Positions 35,483 to 41,806 of a stretch of DNA of 45,387 bases are shown piece by piece (the stretch's first letter is position 1; each line of letters opens with the position of its first letter). The notes beneath the pieces are model-generated. The model ran no database searches and was not told where the DNA came from. It saw only the letters and a list, made by a program, of their open reading frames with translations. Both the position numbers and the translations under genes were made by a program. The stretch comes from an uncultured Pseudomonadota bacterium (GTDB lineage: Bacteria; Pseudomonadota; Gammaproteobacteria; Burkholderiales; SG8-39): the NCBI GenBank assembly GCA_903921325.1, contig CAIXPL010000007.1, positions 1 through 45,387 on the forward strand. Direction: 5' to 3'.

Positions 35483-35749
35483 ATGACTAGCATCACGCTG
35501 TGCGGCCAGCGTGTGATCGTCGATGCCGATCTGGCCGCCCTGTATGACGTGCCAACCAAGCGCTTCAACGAAGCCGTCAAGCGCAACCTGATCAAGTTTC
35601 CAGCCGACTTCATGTTCACCCTGAGCGATGAGGAGTTCGCCGCTTTGAGGTCGCAATCTGCGACCTCAAACACTGCGACTCAGGCCCCTGGCGGTCTGAG
35701 TGAACATAACGGCGTCTTACACGCAGTCGACTTGTGGCACCAATGTTAA
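35483..35749 (+). pseudogene. ORF6N-domain protein, truncated
   Basis: The first 55 or so codons (ITLCGQRVIVDADLAALYDVPTKRFNEAVKRN, FPADFMFTLSDEEFAALRSQ) are a clear ORF6N domain (PF10543), a DNA-binding-like domain found in phage and accessory genes. Intact proteins continue from LRSQxxTSN into GRGGRRYxPYAFTEQG and run to 160 residues or more. Here homology stops right after ATSN and a non-homologous tail leads to a stop at 35749. The break lies just past a perfect palindrome (35644-35670). A second fragment of the same family is at 42994-43164. Confidence 0.75.
35644..35670. repeat. perfect palindrome within the first ORF6N gene
   Basis: TTTGAGGTCGCA and TGCGACCTCAAA are perfect 12-bp arms around a 3-base centre (ATC). 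The palindrome covers the codons for the conserved L-R-S-Q-S-A-T-S-N of the ORF6N domain. The equivalent codons at 43091-43113 also form a perfect palindrome with paired base changes. Confidence 0.85.
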
Positions 35750-35893
35750 AATGTCGGGCTCTAACGGCTGCGACCCCGTACGTGTGATTCATTATGTTAA
35801 ATGGATCCCAGACATTGCAACGTAGTTGCGACGACGGTCGGCCGTAAAGAGCGCACTATGTCGATCGCGGATGCACCGCCGATCTAGCGCTAG

Positions 35894-36007
35894 GCAAACC
35901 GCGTGATCGGCGACTGGATTGGCTTCTACAATCGCCGCAGACCCCATCAGGCCTTGCGGATGAAAACCCCGCAGCAGACGTACCAGCAGTTTCAATTAGC
36001 AGCATAA
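35894..36007 (+). pseudogene. C-terminal remnant of an IS3-type transposase
   Basis: About 37 codons ending at TAA 36005-36007 read GDWIGFYNRRRPHQALRMKTPQQTY, which is the end of the integrase domain of IS3-like transposases (FYNxxRPHQAL is highly typical). The upstream frame meets a TAG at once, so only the tail survives. The 14-bp repeat 36022-36035 follows the stop and may be the element's end. Confidence 0.75.
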
Positions 36008-36021
36008 CCTGAGCAGGTTCC

Positions 36022-36035
36022 GCTGGGTCAATACA
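36022..36035 (+). repeat. 14-bp repeat, copy 2
   Basis: GCTGGGTCAATACA, identical to 34923-34936 and in the same direction, 15 bases after the stop of the transposase remnant. This position supports reading both copies as insertion-element termini. Confidence 0.6.
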
Positions 36036-36245
36036 GGCAAGTGGTGCCCACTGTGCCAGGCGCCGGCTTCCACGCCTCGCACGATGAAGAGCGGAGGCGG
36101 CCTGGGCCAATCCATGGTGTTCGCGGCGCTGAACATCGCAGACGAGGGCGAAGACGACAGCCAAAGGAAGCAGCTTGAAAAGCCCCGCTAGGATCCTCCT
36201 GCCTCCCCCGGCCAAGCGGCTTTGACAAGGCATCCGGAATGCACG

Positions 36246-36271
36246 AAAATACGACATCGGTGTCTTATTTT
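36246..36271. promoter_or_regulatory. inverted repeat, candidate AbiEi operator
   Basis: AAAATACGACA and TGTCTTATTTT are 11-base arms that pair at 10 of 11 positions around a 4-base centre (TCGG). The repeat lies 15 bases upstream of the abiEi ATG, over the probable promoter. AbiEi-type antitoxins of type IV systems are known to repress their own operon by binding inverted repeats upstream, so this is the natural candidate site. Confidence 0.6.
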
Positions 36272-36285
36272 TGCAAGGACGAACC

Positions 36286-36693
36286 ATGCCCACCATCACC
36301 CTCCAAGAGCGAATCGAATCCAGCCTCTCGCGCTCAGGGGCCAAGGTGTTCCTGCGCAAGGAGTTCGACCGCTTCGGCGGCTACGACCAGGTGGGCCGCG
36401 CCCTGCGGGGCGTGATCGCCAAGGGGCTGCTCGTCAAGGCCGGGTATGGGGTCTACGTCAAGGCCCGCAAGTCCAGCCTCACCGGGAACCCCGTGCCCGT
36501 CGAACCATTGGTCTCCATCGGCATCGCCGCGCTGGCCAAGCTCGGCGTCGATGCGCGCCCAAGCGAGGCCGCCGCCGACTACATGGCCGGGCGCTCCACC
36601 CAGATGCCCATGGCCGAGGCGCTGCGCGTCGGCAAGGCGCGCGTGAGCCGCAAGATCGGCTTCGGGCCCAAGACCCTGAGGCTTGATCGATGA
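36286..36693 (+). CDS. abiEi: AbiEi-type antitoxin (type IV toxin-antitoxin, DUF6088-like)
   Basis: A 135-residue antitoxin and regulator. The N-terminal winged-helix part ESSLSRSGAKVFLRKEFDRFGGYDQVGRALRGVIAKGLLVKAGYGVYVKA is the AbiEi/DUF6088 domain that binds DNA; the C-terminal part is the small domain that counters the toxin. AAGGAC at 36275-36280 serves the ATG at 36286. Its last codons overlap the toxin start as ATGA. In type IV systems the antitoxin does not bind the toxin but reverses or prevents its effect, and it represses the operon. Confidence 0.85.
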   Translation: MPTITLQERIESSLSRSGAKVFLRKEFDRFGGYDQVGRALRGVIAKGLLVKAGYGVYVKARKSSLTGNPVPVEPLVSIGIAALAKLGVDARPSEAAADYMAGRSTQMPMAEALRVGKARVSRKIGFGPKTLRLDR

Positions 36694-37745
36694 GGAGGCT
36701 GCCGGCGGCCGACATCGAGAGGATCGTAGACTTCGCCGCCGAGTCCGGAGCGCGCCTGCCACCCTACGCCTTGGAGAAGGACGCCCACATTCTGCACGCC
36801 ATGCAAGCGGCGGCACAGGCCGCCAAGGGCAGCCCCTTCCGCCTCGTCTTTTCCGGCGGGACCTGCCTATCGAAAGCCTACGGGATCATCGACCGCATGT
36901 CGGAGGACGTGGACTACAAGCTCGTCTCCGGTGAGAATTTCGACAAGCTCAGCGGAACCAAGAAGCGCGAGGCCTTGGGCTCATTCGCGCGCGATGCTGC
37001 CGCAGCCTTGGAGGCCTCCGGATTCGGCGAGGGATCCGTCGAGAGGGCCTCCCGCGACGCCAACGCCTACACGCGCCTCGATGTCGCCTACGAATCAGCT
37101 TTCTCCAAGCCTGAGGCACTGCGCGCCAAGCTGCTCATCGAGTTCAACCACGCCCCGCTGCACTTGGAGCCCGCCATGCTCCCGGTCGGCCCCCTGCTTG
37201 AAAAGCTCGCCTTCGGCTCCTACCAAGCGCCCTTCGAGATCGAGTGCGTCGACCTGCGCGAGGCCTTGGCCGAGAAGCTGGTCTCGTTCCCGCGCCGGCT
37301 GGCCAAGCTGCTGGCGGCGGCCCATGATCCGGACGCCGCGCTGCTCGATCCAAAGCAGTGGGACCCGGCCCTCGTGCGCCACCTCTACGACGCCAAGCAT
37401 GTGCTCGAAGCCCGCCCCGAGTTCGGCGCGGGCAAGACGCTCGGTCGCCTTGTGGAGGCCGTCGTCCGGCTGGACATGGCCGAATTCGAGAGCCAGCACC
37501 CCGGCTTCGCCCAAGCCCCAGCCCTCGAGCTGGGCCTGGCCATGAAGTTCGCCAAGGGCAGCGCCCTGCTGGCCGGGCAGTTCGATGGCTTCGTGCGCGA
37601 CATGTCGTATGCGCCGGCCGGATCCGCGCCGAGCTTCTCCGAATGCTTCGAAGCCTTCGACGGAGCTCTACGCAAGGCGCTGGCCAATTCGGAGCTCGGC
37701 CCCAAGGCCGCCCGAGCGGCCGCCGCGAGCCACAAACTCGGCTGA
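36690..37745 (+). CDS. abiEii: AbiEii-type nucleotidyltransferase toxin
   Basis: A 351-residue toxin of the AbiEii/AbiGii nucleotidyltransferase family. The catalytic pattern is present: FRLVFSGGTCLSKAYGIIDRMSEDVDYKL contains GGTxLxK and SEDxDxxL, which hold the nucleotide and metal. Known members transfer nucleotides to tRNA or use GTP, stopping growth during phage infection. The ATG overlaps the antitoxin stop. Codon use is strongly GC-rich in third positions and looks intact along the whole length. With the antitoxin gene it forms a complete and probably working AbiE module inside an otherwise scarred region. Confidence 0.88.
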   Translation: MRRLPAADIERIVDFAAESGARLPPYALEKDAHILHAMQAAAQAAKGSPFRLVFSGGTCLSKAYGIIDRMSEDVDYKLVSGENFDKLSGTKKREALGSFARDAAAALEASGFGEGSVERASRDANAYTRLDVAYESAFSKPEALRAKLLIEFNHAPLHLEPAMLPVGPLLEKLAFGSYQAPFEIECVDLREALAEKLVSFPRRLAKLLAAAHDPDAALLDPKQWDPALVRHLYDAKHVLEARPEFGAGKTLGRLVEAVVRLDMAEFESQHPGFAQAPALELGLAMKFAKGSALLAGQFDGFVRDMSYAPAGSAPSFSECFEAFDGALRKALANSELGPKAARAAAASHKLG

Positions 37746-38059
37746 GGGCTGCTTCCACCGCCCCAAGGCCCACACGCTTCGCGCGATCCGAAAAGCTCCC
37801 ACCGGCGCGTTACCATGTGGGCATAGCTATCTTCCCCTTGCCCGGGACAATGACGCAGGCCCAGGACTTGTATCGGTGAATCAGTACACCAGATGTACCT
37901 GCGGCAGCGACGAGTGGCTGGCGCCAGCCATAGTTAAATCGACTATTTCATGGCTCGCGTCACACTCTGTTCCATGTGGGTCATTGCTTCTAATTGGTCT
38001 GTTCGCGCAGACCCGCACGGGCGGCCAGAAACAGCGTCCGCGGTCCTCTGAAATCACGG
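37746..38059. other. non-coding interval after abiE
   Basis: About 314 bases with no gene I can support. There is no clear terminator after the toxin stop. A short GTACA-CCAGA-TGTAC palindrome lies at about 37884-37898. The base composition falls compared with abiE. Confidence 0.4.
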
Positions 38060-38482
38060 TCAACGTTGGCCTGAAATGCGCGAGCTATCGCTATTTCTGC
38101 CGATACCGGCTTCATGGAAAATGATGTCATTGATCGTGAGATCTCCAGCTTCTTCTGCGAGCAATACCTTCCTGACATCAATCACGACGGACGCCAGATT
38201 CGATTTTGGGCCCGGGTCTACCATTGCCCGACCGAGAGACCTGTACACATCAGCCGGCAACCAAAGGGCGAGCTCCCCACCGAGCGCATTGGCCCTTTCG
38301 TAATCTCCTTGGGGGCTGTCTTCTTTCAAGCCGCGGGCTAAAGCCATATATCCAGCGACTTTCACCGCTTGTTCTCGGACCTTGAGCTCCCACCTTATTG
38401 TTTCGAGCAGTGCGTCATACTCAGCCTTTACCGCGCCCCTGAGCCGCTCAATGAGGAGATTTCGGAGCAGGTACCTCTCCAC
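38060..38482 (-). CDS. hypothetical protein, possibly N-terminally truncated
   Basis: A 140-residue protein that I cannot place in a named family. The first half is charged and probably helical (RLRGAVKAEYDALLETIRWELKVREQAVK). The second half has a compact conserved-looking block: ERANALGGELALWLPADVYRSLGRAM, then a serine/proline linker, VVIDVRKVLLAEEAGDLTINDIIFHEAGIG. The frame is open upstream of the ATG for 13 more codons before a stop, reading LLRLLIGRRACKW, so the start may be lost or lie at a weaker codon. No partner gene is coupled to it. It is divergent from the toxin-antitoxin pair on its right. Confidence 0.5.
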   Translation of the reverse strand: MERYLLRNLLIERLRGAVKAEYDALLETIRWELKVREQAVKVAGYMALARGLKEDSPQGDYERANALGGELALWLPADVYRSLGRAMVDPGPKSNLASVVIDVRKVLLAEEAGDLTINDIIFHEAGIGRNSDSSRISGQR

Positions 38483-38565
38483 CCACTTGCAGGCACGCCT
38501 GCCGATCAGTAACCTGAGCAGCTAAAGGCCAAACCCCAACGTGCAACGCACACTAGGAGCGCGCT

Positions 38566-38808
38566 GTGACGACCGTTCAAATCACCTTGCCCGATGAGCT
38601 CGCTCAGCGAGCCGCAAGTGAAGGGCTGCTCTCCCCTGAGGCCATCGAGACCATGCTGCGCGAGCAATTGCGCCGTCGCGCGGGCGACGCGCTCAAGGCC
38701 CTGTGGCAGCGCATGCCCCCTGACGAACTGACCCCTGAGATCGAGCAGGAGATCGACGATGAAGTGCACCGGGCACGCGCTGCGCGCCGAGCCCGCAGCA
38801 CTGGCTGA
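38566..38808 (+). CDS. antitoxin of a PIN toxin module
   Basis: An 80-residue protein. It starts MTTVQITLPDELAQRAASEGLLSPEAIETMLREQL, a ribbon-helix-helix-like opening that would dimerise and bind DNA, followed by a charged, acidic-basic tail (EIEQEIDDEVHRARAARRAR) that probably wraps the toxin. The start is GTG at 38566 with AGGAG six bases away. Its stop overlaps the toxin ATG as TGATG. The tail resembles that of the antitoxin at 43675-43956 (DEIDAEVQAARSERRAR), so the two modules share ancestry. Confidence 0.8.
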   Translation: MTTVQITLPDELAQRAASEGLLSPEAIETMLREQLRRRAGDALKALWQRMPPDELTPEIEQEIDDEVHRARAARRARSTG

Positions 38809-39284
38809 TGCCACGCCCAGCTCCCCGGACGGCATTGCGTCTGGTACTCGATACCAATGTCGTATTGTCCGCGCTCCTATGGAGCAGCTCTCCCAATCGT
38901 CTGATCACCTTAGCCGCCGAGGGCGATGCGATCGCCCTGTACACCAGCCCCATGCTGCTTGATGAGCTCGCCCACACGCTGGGCTATGCCAGGTTCGCTC
39001 GCCGCATGGAGCGCTACGGCACTGACATCGACGCACTGCTCAAGCAATACAGCGAGCTCGTAACCGTGGTTACACCGCATAGCGTACCGCGCGTCGTGCC
39101 CCTGGATATCGATGACGATCAGGTGATCGCCGCCGCCATCGCCGCCCGCGCCGATCTTATCGTCACGGGTGATCGCCGGCACCTGCTCCCCATGGGCACC
39201 TATCAGGGCATCCCCATCGTCACCCCCGTTCAGGCTCTGCTGCACATCAACGCAGCCGGCCGTACTTATCCCAGCTTGCATTGA
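38808..39284 (+). CDS. PIN-domain toxin (VapC-like ribonuclease)
   Basis: A 158-residue PIN protein. The catalytic acids appear in LRLVLDTNVVLSALLW (first aspartate), LLDELAHTL (glutamate), and DIDDDQVIAAAIAARADLIVTGDRRHLL (further aspartates). PIN toxins cut tRNA or rRNA and are held in check by the antitoxin made from the same transcript. All expected acids are present and the gene looks intact. Its closest relative in the window is the toxin at 43940-44350, which lacks four residues in the helix after DDDQVIAA. Confidence 0.88.
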   Translation: MPRPAPRTALRLVLDTNVVLSALLWSSSPNRLITLAAEGDAIALYTSPMLLDELAHTLGYARFARRMERYGTDIDALLKQYSELVTVVTPHSVPRVVPLDIDDDQVIAAAIAARADLIVTGDRRHLLPMGTYQGIPIVTPVQALLHINAAGRTYPSLH

Positions 39285-39377
39285 GATGGTGAGAAGCGTT
39301 GCACTTTCCTGAGGTAACCACGGCTTTAGCTGCTTGGGAGCGGCGGAGACAGAACATGGCCCCTATATGTTTTACGA

Positions 39378-39524
39378 TCAATTTCCACGCCCGTATACGC
39401 ATTCAGACAATTCGTGATTCCATGCGCCACCCCGATCCAAACAAGTGTCAATCTCTATTTGCTCGAAGAGCCAGACAGTAACAATTACAAGGCTCGCCAC
39501 AATAATGATCATCCACTTTTTCAT
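39378..39524 (-). CDS. small one-helix membrane protein, probable immunity protein of Rhs tip 3
   Basis: A 48-residue protein. It starts MKKWMIIIVASLVIVTVWLF, a single membrane helix, followed by a short outside tail EIDTCLDRGGAWNHELSECVY with two cysteines that could form a disulfide in the periplasm. It begins nine bases after the stop of the third Rhs tip and on the same strand, the place where an immunity gene belongs. I do not recognise a named family; the pairing is inferred from position and from similar small proteins often seen after Rhs tips. Confidence 0.6.
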   Translation of the reverse strand: MKKWMIIIVASLVIVTVWLFEQIEIDTCLDRGGAWNHELSECVYGRGN

Positions 39525-39533
39525 TTGCAACGC

Positions 39534-39995
39534 CTAATATTGCCTCGGCAAGCCGTTCGGTCGAAATGGAGAACAACCAAATGCACAAGAGGCACCTGAT
39601 GAAGGCACCGATCGCCCTGACGCATTCGCATATTGATCGTCAGCTGACGCCGCCGGCAGGTCACCCTTAACCTTCATATCAACCCATTCGCGCGTGTCCG
39701 AAATGACTCTTGCGGCGTCTTCCCCGGACGATCCACGCTCAGACGCCTGACAATTGGCCATGCAATGAAAGTATTTATCTCCGCCGATGGTGTTGGCATC
39801 CCGCATATTCTGATAGTTGCTCAGAAACTCTTTCACAGCCCCAGTTACTTGGCCTGGCTGCCTTTTGGGGTCAATAGATGGCGTGTTCGGGGGCCCAGAC
39901 GAGTCTGACCAACCAGGCGCCCGTGGATCAAGACCTTGCGGATCCGTTTGGCTTACCGGATTCCCCCCCACATAGGCATAGGTATTAACGCCGCC
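39534..39995 (-). CDS. orphan Rhs C-terminal tip 3 (no start codon of its own)
   Basis: A reading frame of about 153 codons that opens inside the repeat with GGVNTYAYVGGNPVSQTDPQGL, the end of an Rhs core, and continues into a soluble tip: YFHCMANCQASERGSSGEDAARVISDTREWVD, then CAFGCSPFRPNGLPRQY. The tip has four cysteines and matches a C-terminal region I recall from many Rhs proteins, without a known activity. There is no Rhs core upstream and no proper start codon before the repeat; the open frame extends only to 40058 inside the neighbouring immunity gene. It is therefore a silent or displaced tip. Confidence 0.72.
   Translation of the reverse strand, partial: GGVNTYAYVGGNPVSQTDPQGLDPRAPGWSDSSGPPNTPSIDPKRQPGQVTGAVKEFLSNYQNMRDANTIGGDKYFHCMANCQASERGSSGEDAARVISDTREWVDMKVKGDLPAASADDQYANASGRSVPSSGASCAFGCSPFRPNGLPRQY
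39941..39995 (-). repeat. 55-bp Rhs core-end repeat, copy a
   Basis: One of three copies of the same 55 bases (others 40746-40800 and 41742-41796). On the minus strand it encodes GGVNTYAYVGGNPVS and the following D-P. This copy differs at a few bases from the others. It marks the 5' boundary of Rhs tip 3. Confidence 0.85.
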
Positions 39996-40248
39996 ATCTT
40001 CTTCGAATAAGGTGAAGGACAGCAATAGTCGCCATTTCGAGCGGCACCATCCAGTCAAGGAGCCAACTCTGGATTGGAGTTATGTAAACCGATTTCCCGT
40101 GGCAGTTATAAACAATAATATTCTGTGTGATCGTGTTGGGCGCACTGGGTCCCGAACAAATCGTTCCCAATAAAAGCCACCATACCGCCACGCTGGACGC
40201 GATCAGAGCCACTAGAATCCAAACGATTATTGATTGCCATCGCTTCAT
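39985..40248 (-). CDS. two-helix membrane protein, probable immunity protein of Rhs tip 2
   Basis: An 87-residue protein with a first membrane helix (SIIVWILVALIASSVAVWWLLL) near the N terminus, a periplasmic loop with two cysteines, and a second hydrophobic stretch (WMVPLEMATIAVLHL). It starts three bases after the stop of Rhs tip 2 (40252). It ends RRRWRR-stop, where the final codons CGG CGT TAA are drawn from the next copy of the 55-bp repeat. The natural C terminus may therefore have been replaced during recombination. A membrane immunity protein fits a tip that attacks membranes. Confidence 0.65.
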   Translation of the reverse strand: MKRWQSIIVWILVALIASSVAVWWLLLGTICSGPSAPNTITQNIIVYNCHGKSVYITPIQSWLLDWMVPLEMATIAVLHLIRRRWRR

Positions 40249-40251
40249 TGA

Positions 40252-40800
40252 TTAGTCCGCACCTAACATACCACCACCCGGTTGCGCGTCTCGTGGCCCA
40301 TACGGATGCCCTAGCCCATTTGGAAGAAAGTCTCTCCATGACAGTGTATTCGGCGTAACCGTAGTGTTAGTCATTTGAACACCCACTTCACCGCCTACCC
40401 CAGCACCAATCGTCAATCCGCCGTCCTTGTTGCTCGGTGTATTGGGGTCATTGAATACATCAACTGAGACGCTCGGACCAAGTCCTACTCCAACGCTCCC
40501 ATTCAAGAACGGGCCGCCGAAATCTTCGATTGTCGTAGCTGTCTTCCCACGATCGGTAGATCCCATGAAGCCGAATGACAGACCGAAAGAACCGCCCACG
40601 CCTGACGTGACACCTCCACCATAAACAGTATATGTACCCCAGCCCCCTGATCCATCTACGACGAAACCCCCACCTGCGCTACCAGCAATGGCCCAGCCGA
40701 AAAGCCCACCTGCGCCCCCGACATACAGCACCCATAACCCCATTGGATCCGTTGCACTTACCGGATTACCCCCTACATAGGCATAGGTATTAACGCCGCC
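40252..40800 (-). CDS. orphan Rhs C-terminal tip 2, glycine-rich
   Basis: Opens in repeat copy b (GGVNTYAYVGGNPVSATDPMGL), with a few more core residues upstream (QPALPRGLH), and has no start codon of its own; a GTG or ATG further inside would lose the core end. The tip of about 160 residues is rich in glycine and alternating hydrophobic residues (VGGAGGLFGWAIAGSAGGGFVVDGSGG, GVGLGPSVSVDVF), a composition compatible with a membrane-active or beta-rich toxin. I cannot assign an activity. The following 87-residue membrane protein is its likely immunity partner. Confidence 0.7.
   Translation of the reverse strand, partial: GGVNTYAYVGGNPVSATDPMGLWVLYVGGAGGLFGWAIAGSAGGGFVVDGSGGWGTYTVYGGGVTSGVGGSFGLSFGFMGSTDRGKTATTIEDFGGPFLNGSVGVGLGPSVSVDVFNDPNTPSNKDGGLTIGAGVGGEVGVQMTNTTVTPNTLSWRDFLPNGLGHPYGPRDAQPGGGMLGAD
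40746..40800 (-). repeat. 55-bp Rhs core-end repeat, copy b
   Basis: Second copy of the 55-bp repeat, at the start of Rhs tip 2. Immediately upstream on the coding strand stand extra core codons, QPALPRGLH, that the other two copies lack, so this copy keeps slightly more of the ancestral rhs gene. Confidence 0.85.
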
Positions 40801-41287
40801 GTGGAGTCCTCGCGGCAGTGCGGGTTGACAACGGCACTGTGCGCATTACTTGATCATTCTCAAAACGTTCCGAATACGCTCCGAGACTAACCTTCATTCC
40901 AATCAATAAACCAATCCCTACGTCCAACGGAATCTCCCATGCCCAAAGACGTGGCACCATTTGCAATTCCAGCACCATAGCACCGAAACCAACAAATATA
41001 ATAAACCATGCCGATGTATGTAACATTCCAAGAGGTTGTGTAACTGGGAACGGATTCGATCGCCAATTGGGTCTTTTCCACTTTGCTGGCGCGAATGGAT
41101 TTATTAATTGGACAAAACATATGAACAATGCGCCAACACAACCTAAACCGATGAGAATAAAGAAGGTAAGCCAATTCGGTTTCGTGAAGTCCCCATTCAA
41201 ATTTTCGTGAAAGTATCCACCTTGAATTGCAGCGAAAAGCATCAAGACGCCTCTTATACTCAGCCAAAGCCACTTCCAATGTCGCAT
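40790..41287 (-). CDS. four-helix membrane protein, probable immunity protein of Rhs tip 1
   Basis: About 165 residues with four hydrophobic stretches: LSIRGVLMLFAAIQGGYF, FFILIGLGCVGALFICFV, TSAWFIIFVGFGAMVL and EIPLDVGIGLLIGMKVSLG. The frame begins at a GTG (41299) that overlaps the tip 1 stop as GTGA; the ATG at 41287 has GAGGG five bases before it, and I prefer it. The last residues, TRTAARTPRRR, and the TAA stop come from the DNA of the next Rhs module and repeat, so the C-terminal end is chimeric. Its place after tip 1 and its membrane nature suggest immunity. Confidence 0.65.
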   Translation of the reverse strand: MRHWKWLWLSIRGVLMLFAAIQGGYFHENLNGDFTKPNWLTFFILIGLGCVGALFICFVQLINPFAPAKWKRPNWRSNPFPVTQPLGMLHTSAWFIIFVGFGAMVLELQMVPRLWAWEIPLDVGIGLLIGMKVSLGAYSERFENDQVMRTVPLSTRTAARTPRRR

Positions 41288-41295
41288 GCTCGCCC

Positions 41296-41796
41296 TCACT
41301 GAGATCCGAAGTTGTGAGTTACTTCGACACCTACTGAGAGGCCAGCCTCTACGCCTACGGCACCGCCCTTAAGTAGATGCAGTCCGTCGGCGCCCCGACT
41401 CCCTGTCGATGTTGAATCCACGTCGCCATAACCCTGCCATTTTGGAAAACCATTACTGTTGAGTGTCTGAGTTCCACCATAATTGCCGGCAATACCGGCA
41501 TCTAAAGACCACGCACCCGCTCCCACGCCAATCCCTGCCTGTCCGAACCAACCAATACTGTTACTGCCGCTTGGTGCGTTTGGATCTGGCGGCCCTCCTT
41601 TTGGATCAATCGCTAAACCACCGCCTAGCCCCAATCCAAATTGAAACCCTACCGAAGTTAGGCTCAACCCCTGACCGGTTACCGTAACCCCGGCGCCGTA
41701 CCCCAAATATGCACCTAACGAAATGGTCCACAGCCCTAAGGGATCCGATTTGCTTACCGGGTTACCCCCTACATAGGCATAAGTATTAACGCCGCC
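41296..41796 (-). CDS. orphan Rhs C-terminal tip 1, glycine-rich
   Basis: Opens in repeat copy c (GGVNTYAYVGGNPVSKSDPLGL) and runs 166 codons. The tip (ISLGAYLGYGAGVTVTGQGLSLTSVGFQFGLGLGGGLAID and later GGAVGVEAGLSVGVEVTHNF) is glycine-rich with alternating hydrophobic residues, like tip 2, though the sequences differ. It has no start codon; upstream the frame runs into antisense of the neighbouring PIN gene's end. It is coupled at its 3' end to the four-helix membrane protein. No known toxin domain is recognised. Confidence 0.7.
   Translation of the reverse strand, partial: GGVNTYAYVGGNPVSKSDPLGLWTISLGAYLGYGAGVTVTGQGLSLTSVGFQFGLGLGGGLAIDPKGGPPDPNAPSGSNSIGWFGQAGIGVGAGAWSLDAGIAGNYGGTQTLNSNGFPKWQGYGDVDSTSTGSRGADGLHLLKGGAVGVEAGLSVGVEVTHNFGSQ
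41742..41796 (-). repeat. 55-bp Rhs core-end repeat, copy c
   Basis: Third copy of the repeat, at the start of Rhs tip 1, ten bases away from the stop of the PIN toxin gene (41807). It is the rightmost boundary of the tip array. Confidence 0.85.
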
Positions 41797-41806
41797 ATGA
41801 AAGTAC

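Larger units (their letters stand above)
35750..36285. other. non-coding, scarred interval between ORF6N fragment and abiE
   Basis: About 535 bases without an intact gene. It holds a transposase tail (35894-36007), the second copy of the 14-bp repeat (36022-36035) and the candidate AbiE operator (36246-36271). I see no intact gene in the remaining stretches; some of 35820-35890 may be decayed transposase sequence. Confidence 0.6.

Noticed and set aside
35856-36359. Minus-strand frame of 167 codons before abiE
   Set aside because: It overlaps the transposase tail, the operator and the abiEi start, and has no recognisable family.
39941-41796. Three 55-bp repeats as CRISPR or integron attachment sites
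   Set aside because: They encode the conserved end of the Rhs core in frame with each tip, are 0.8-1 kb apart and have no inverted core sites typical of integrons.
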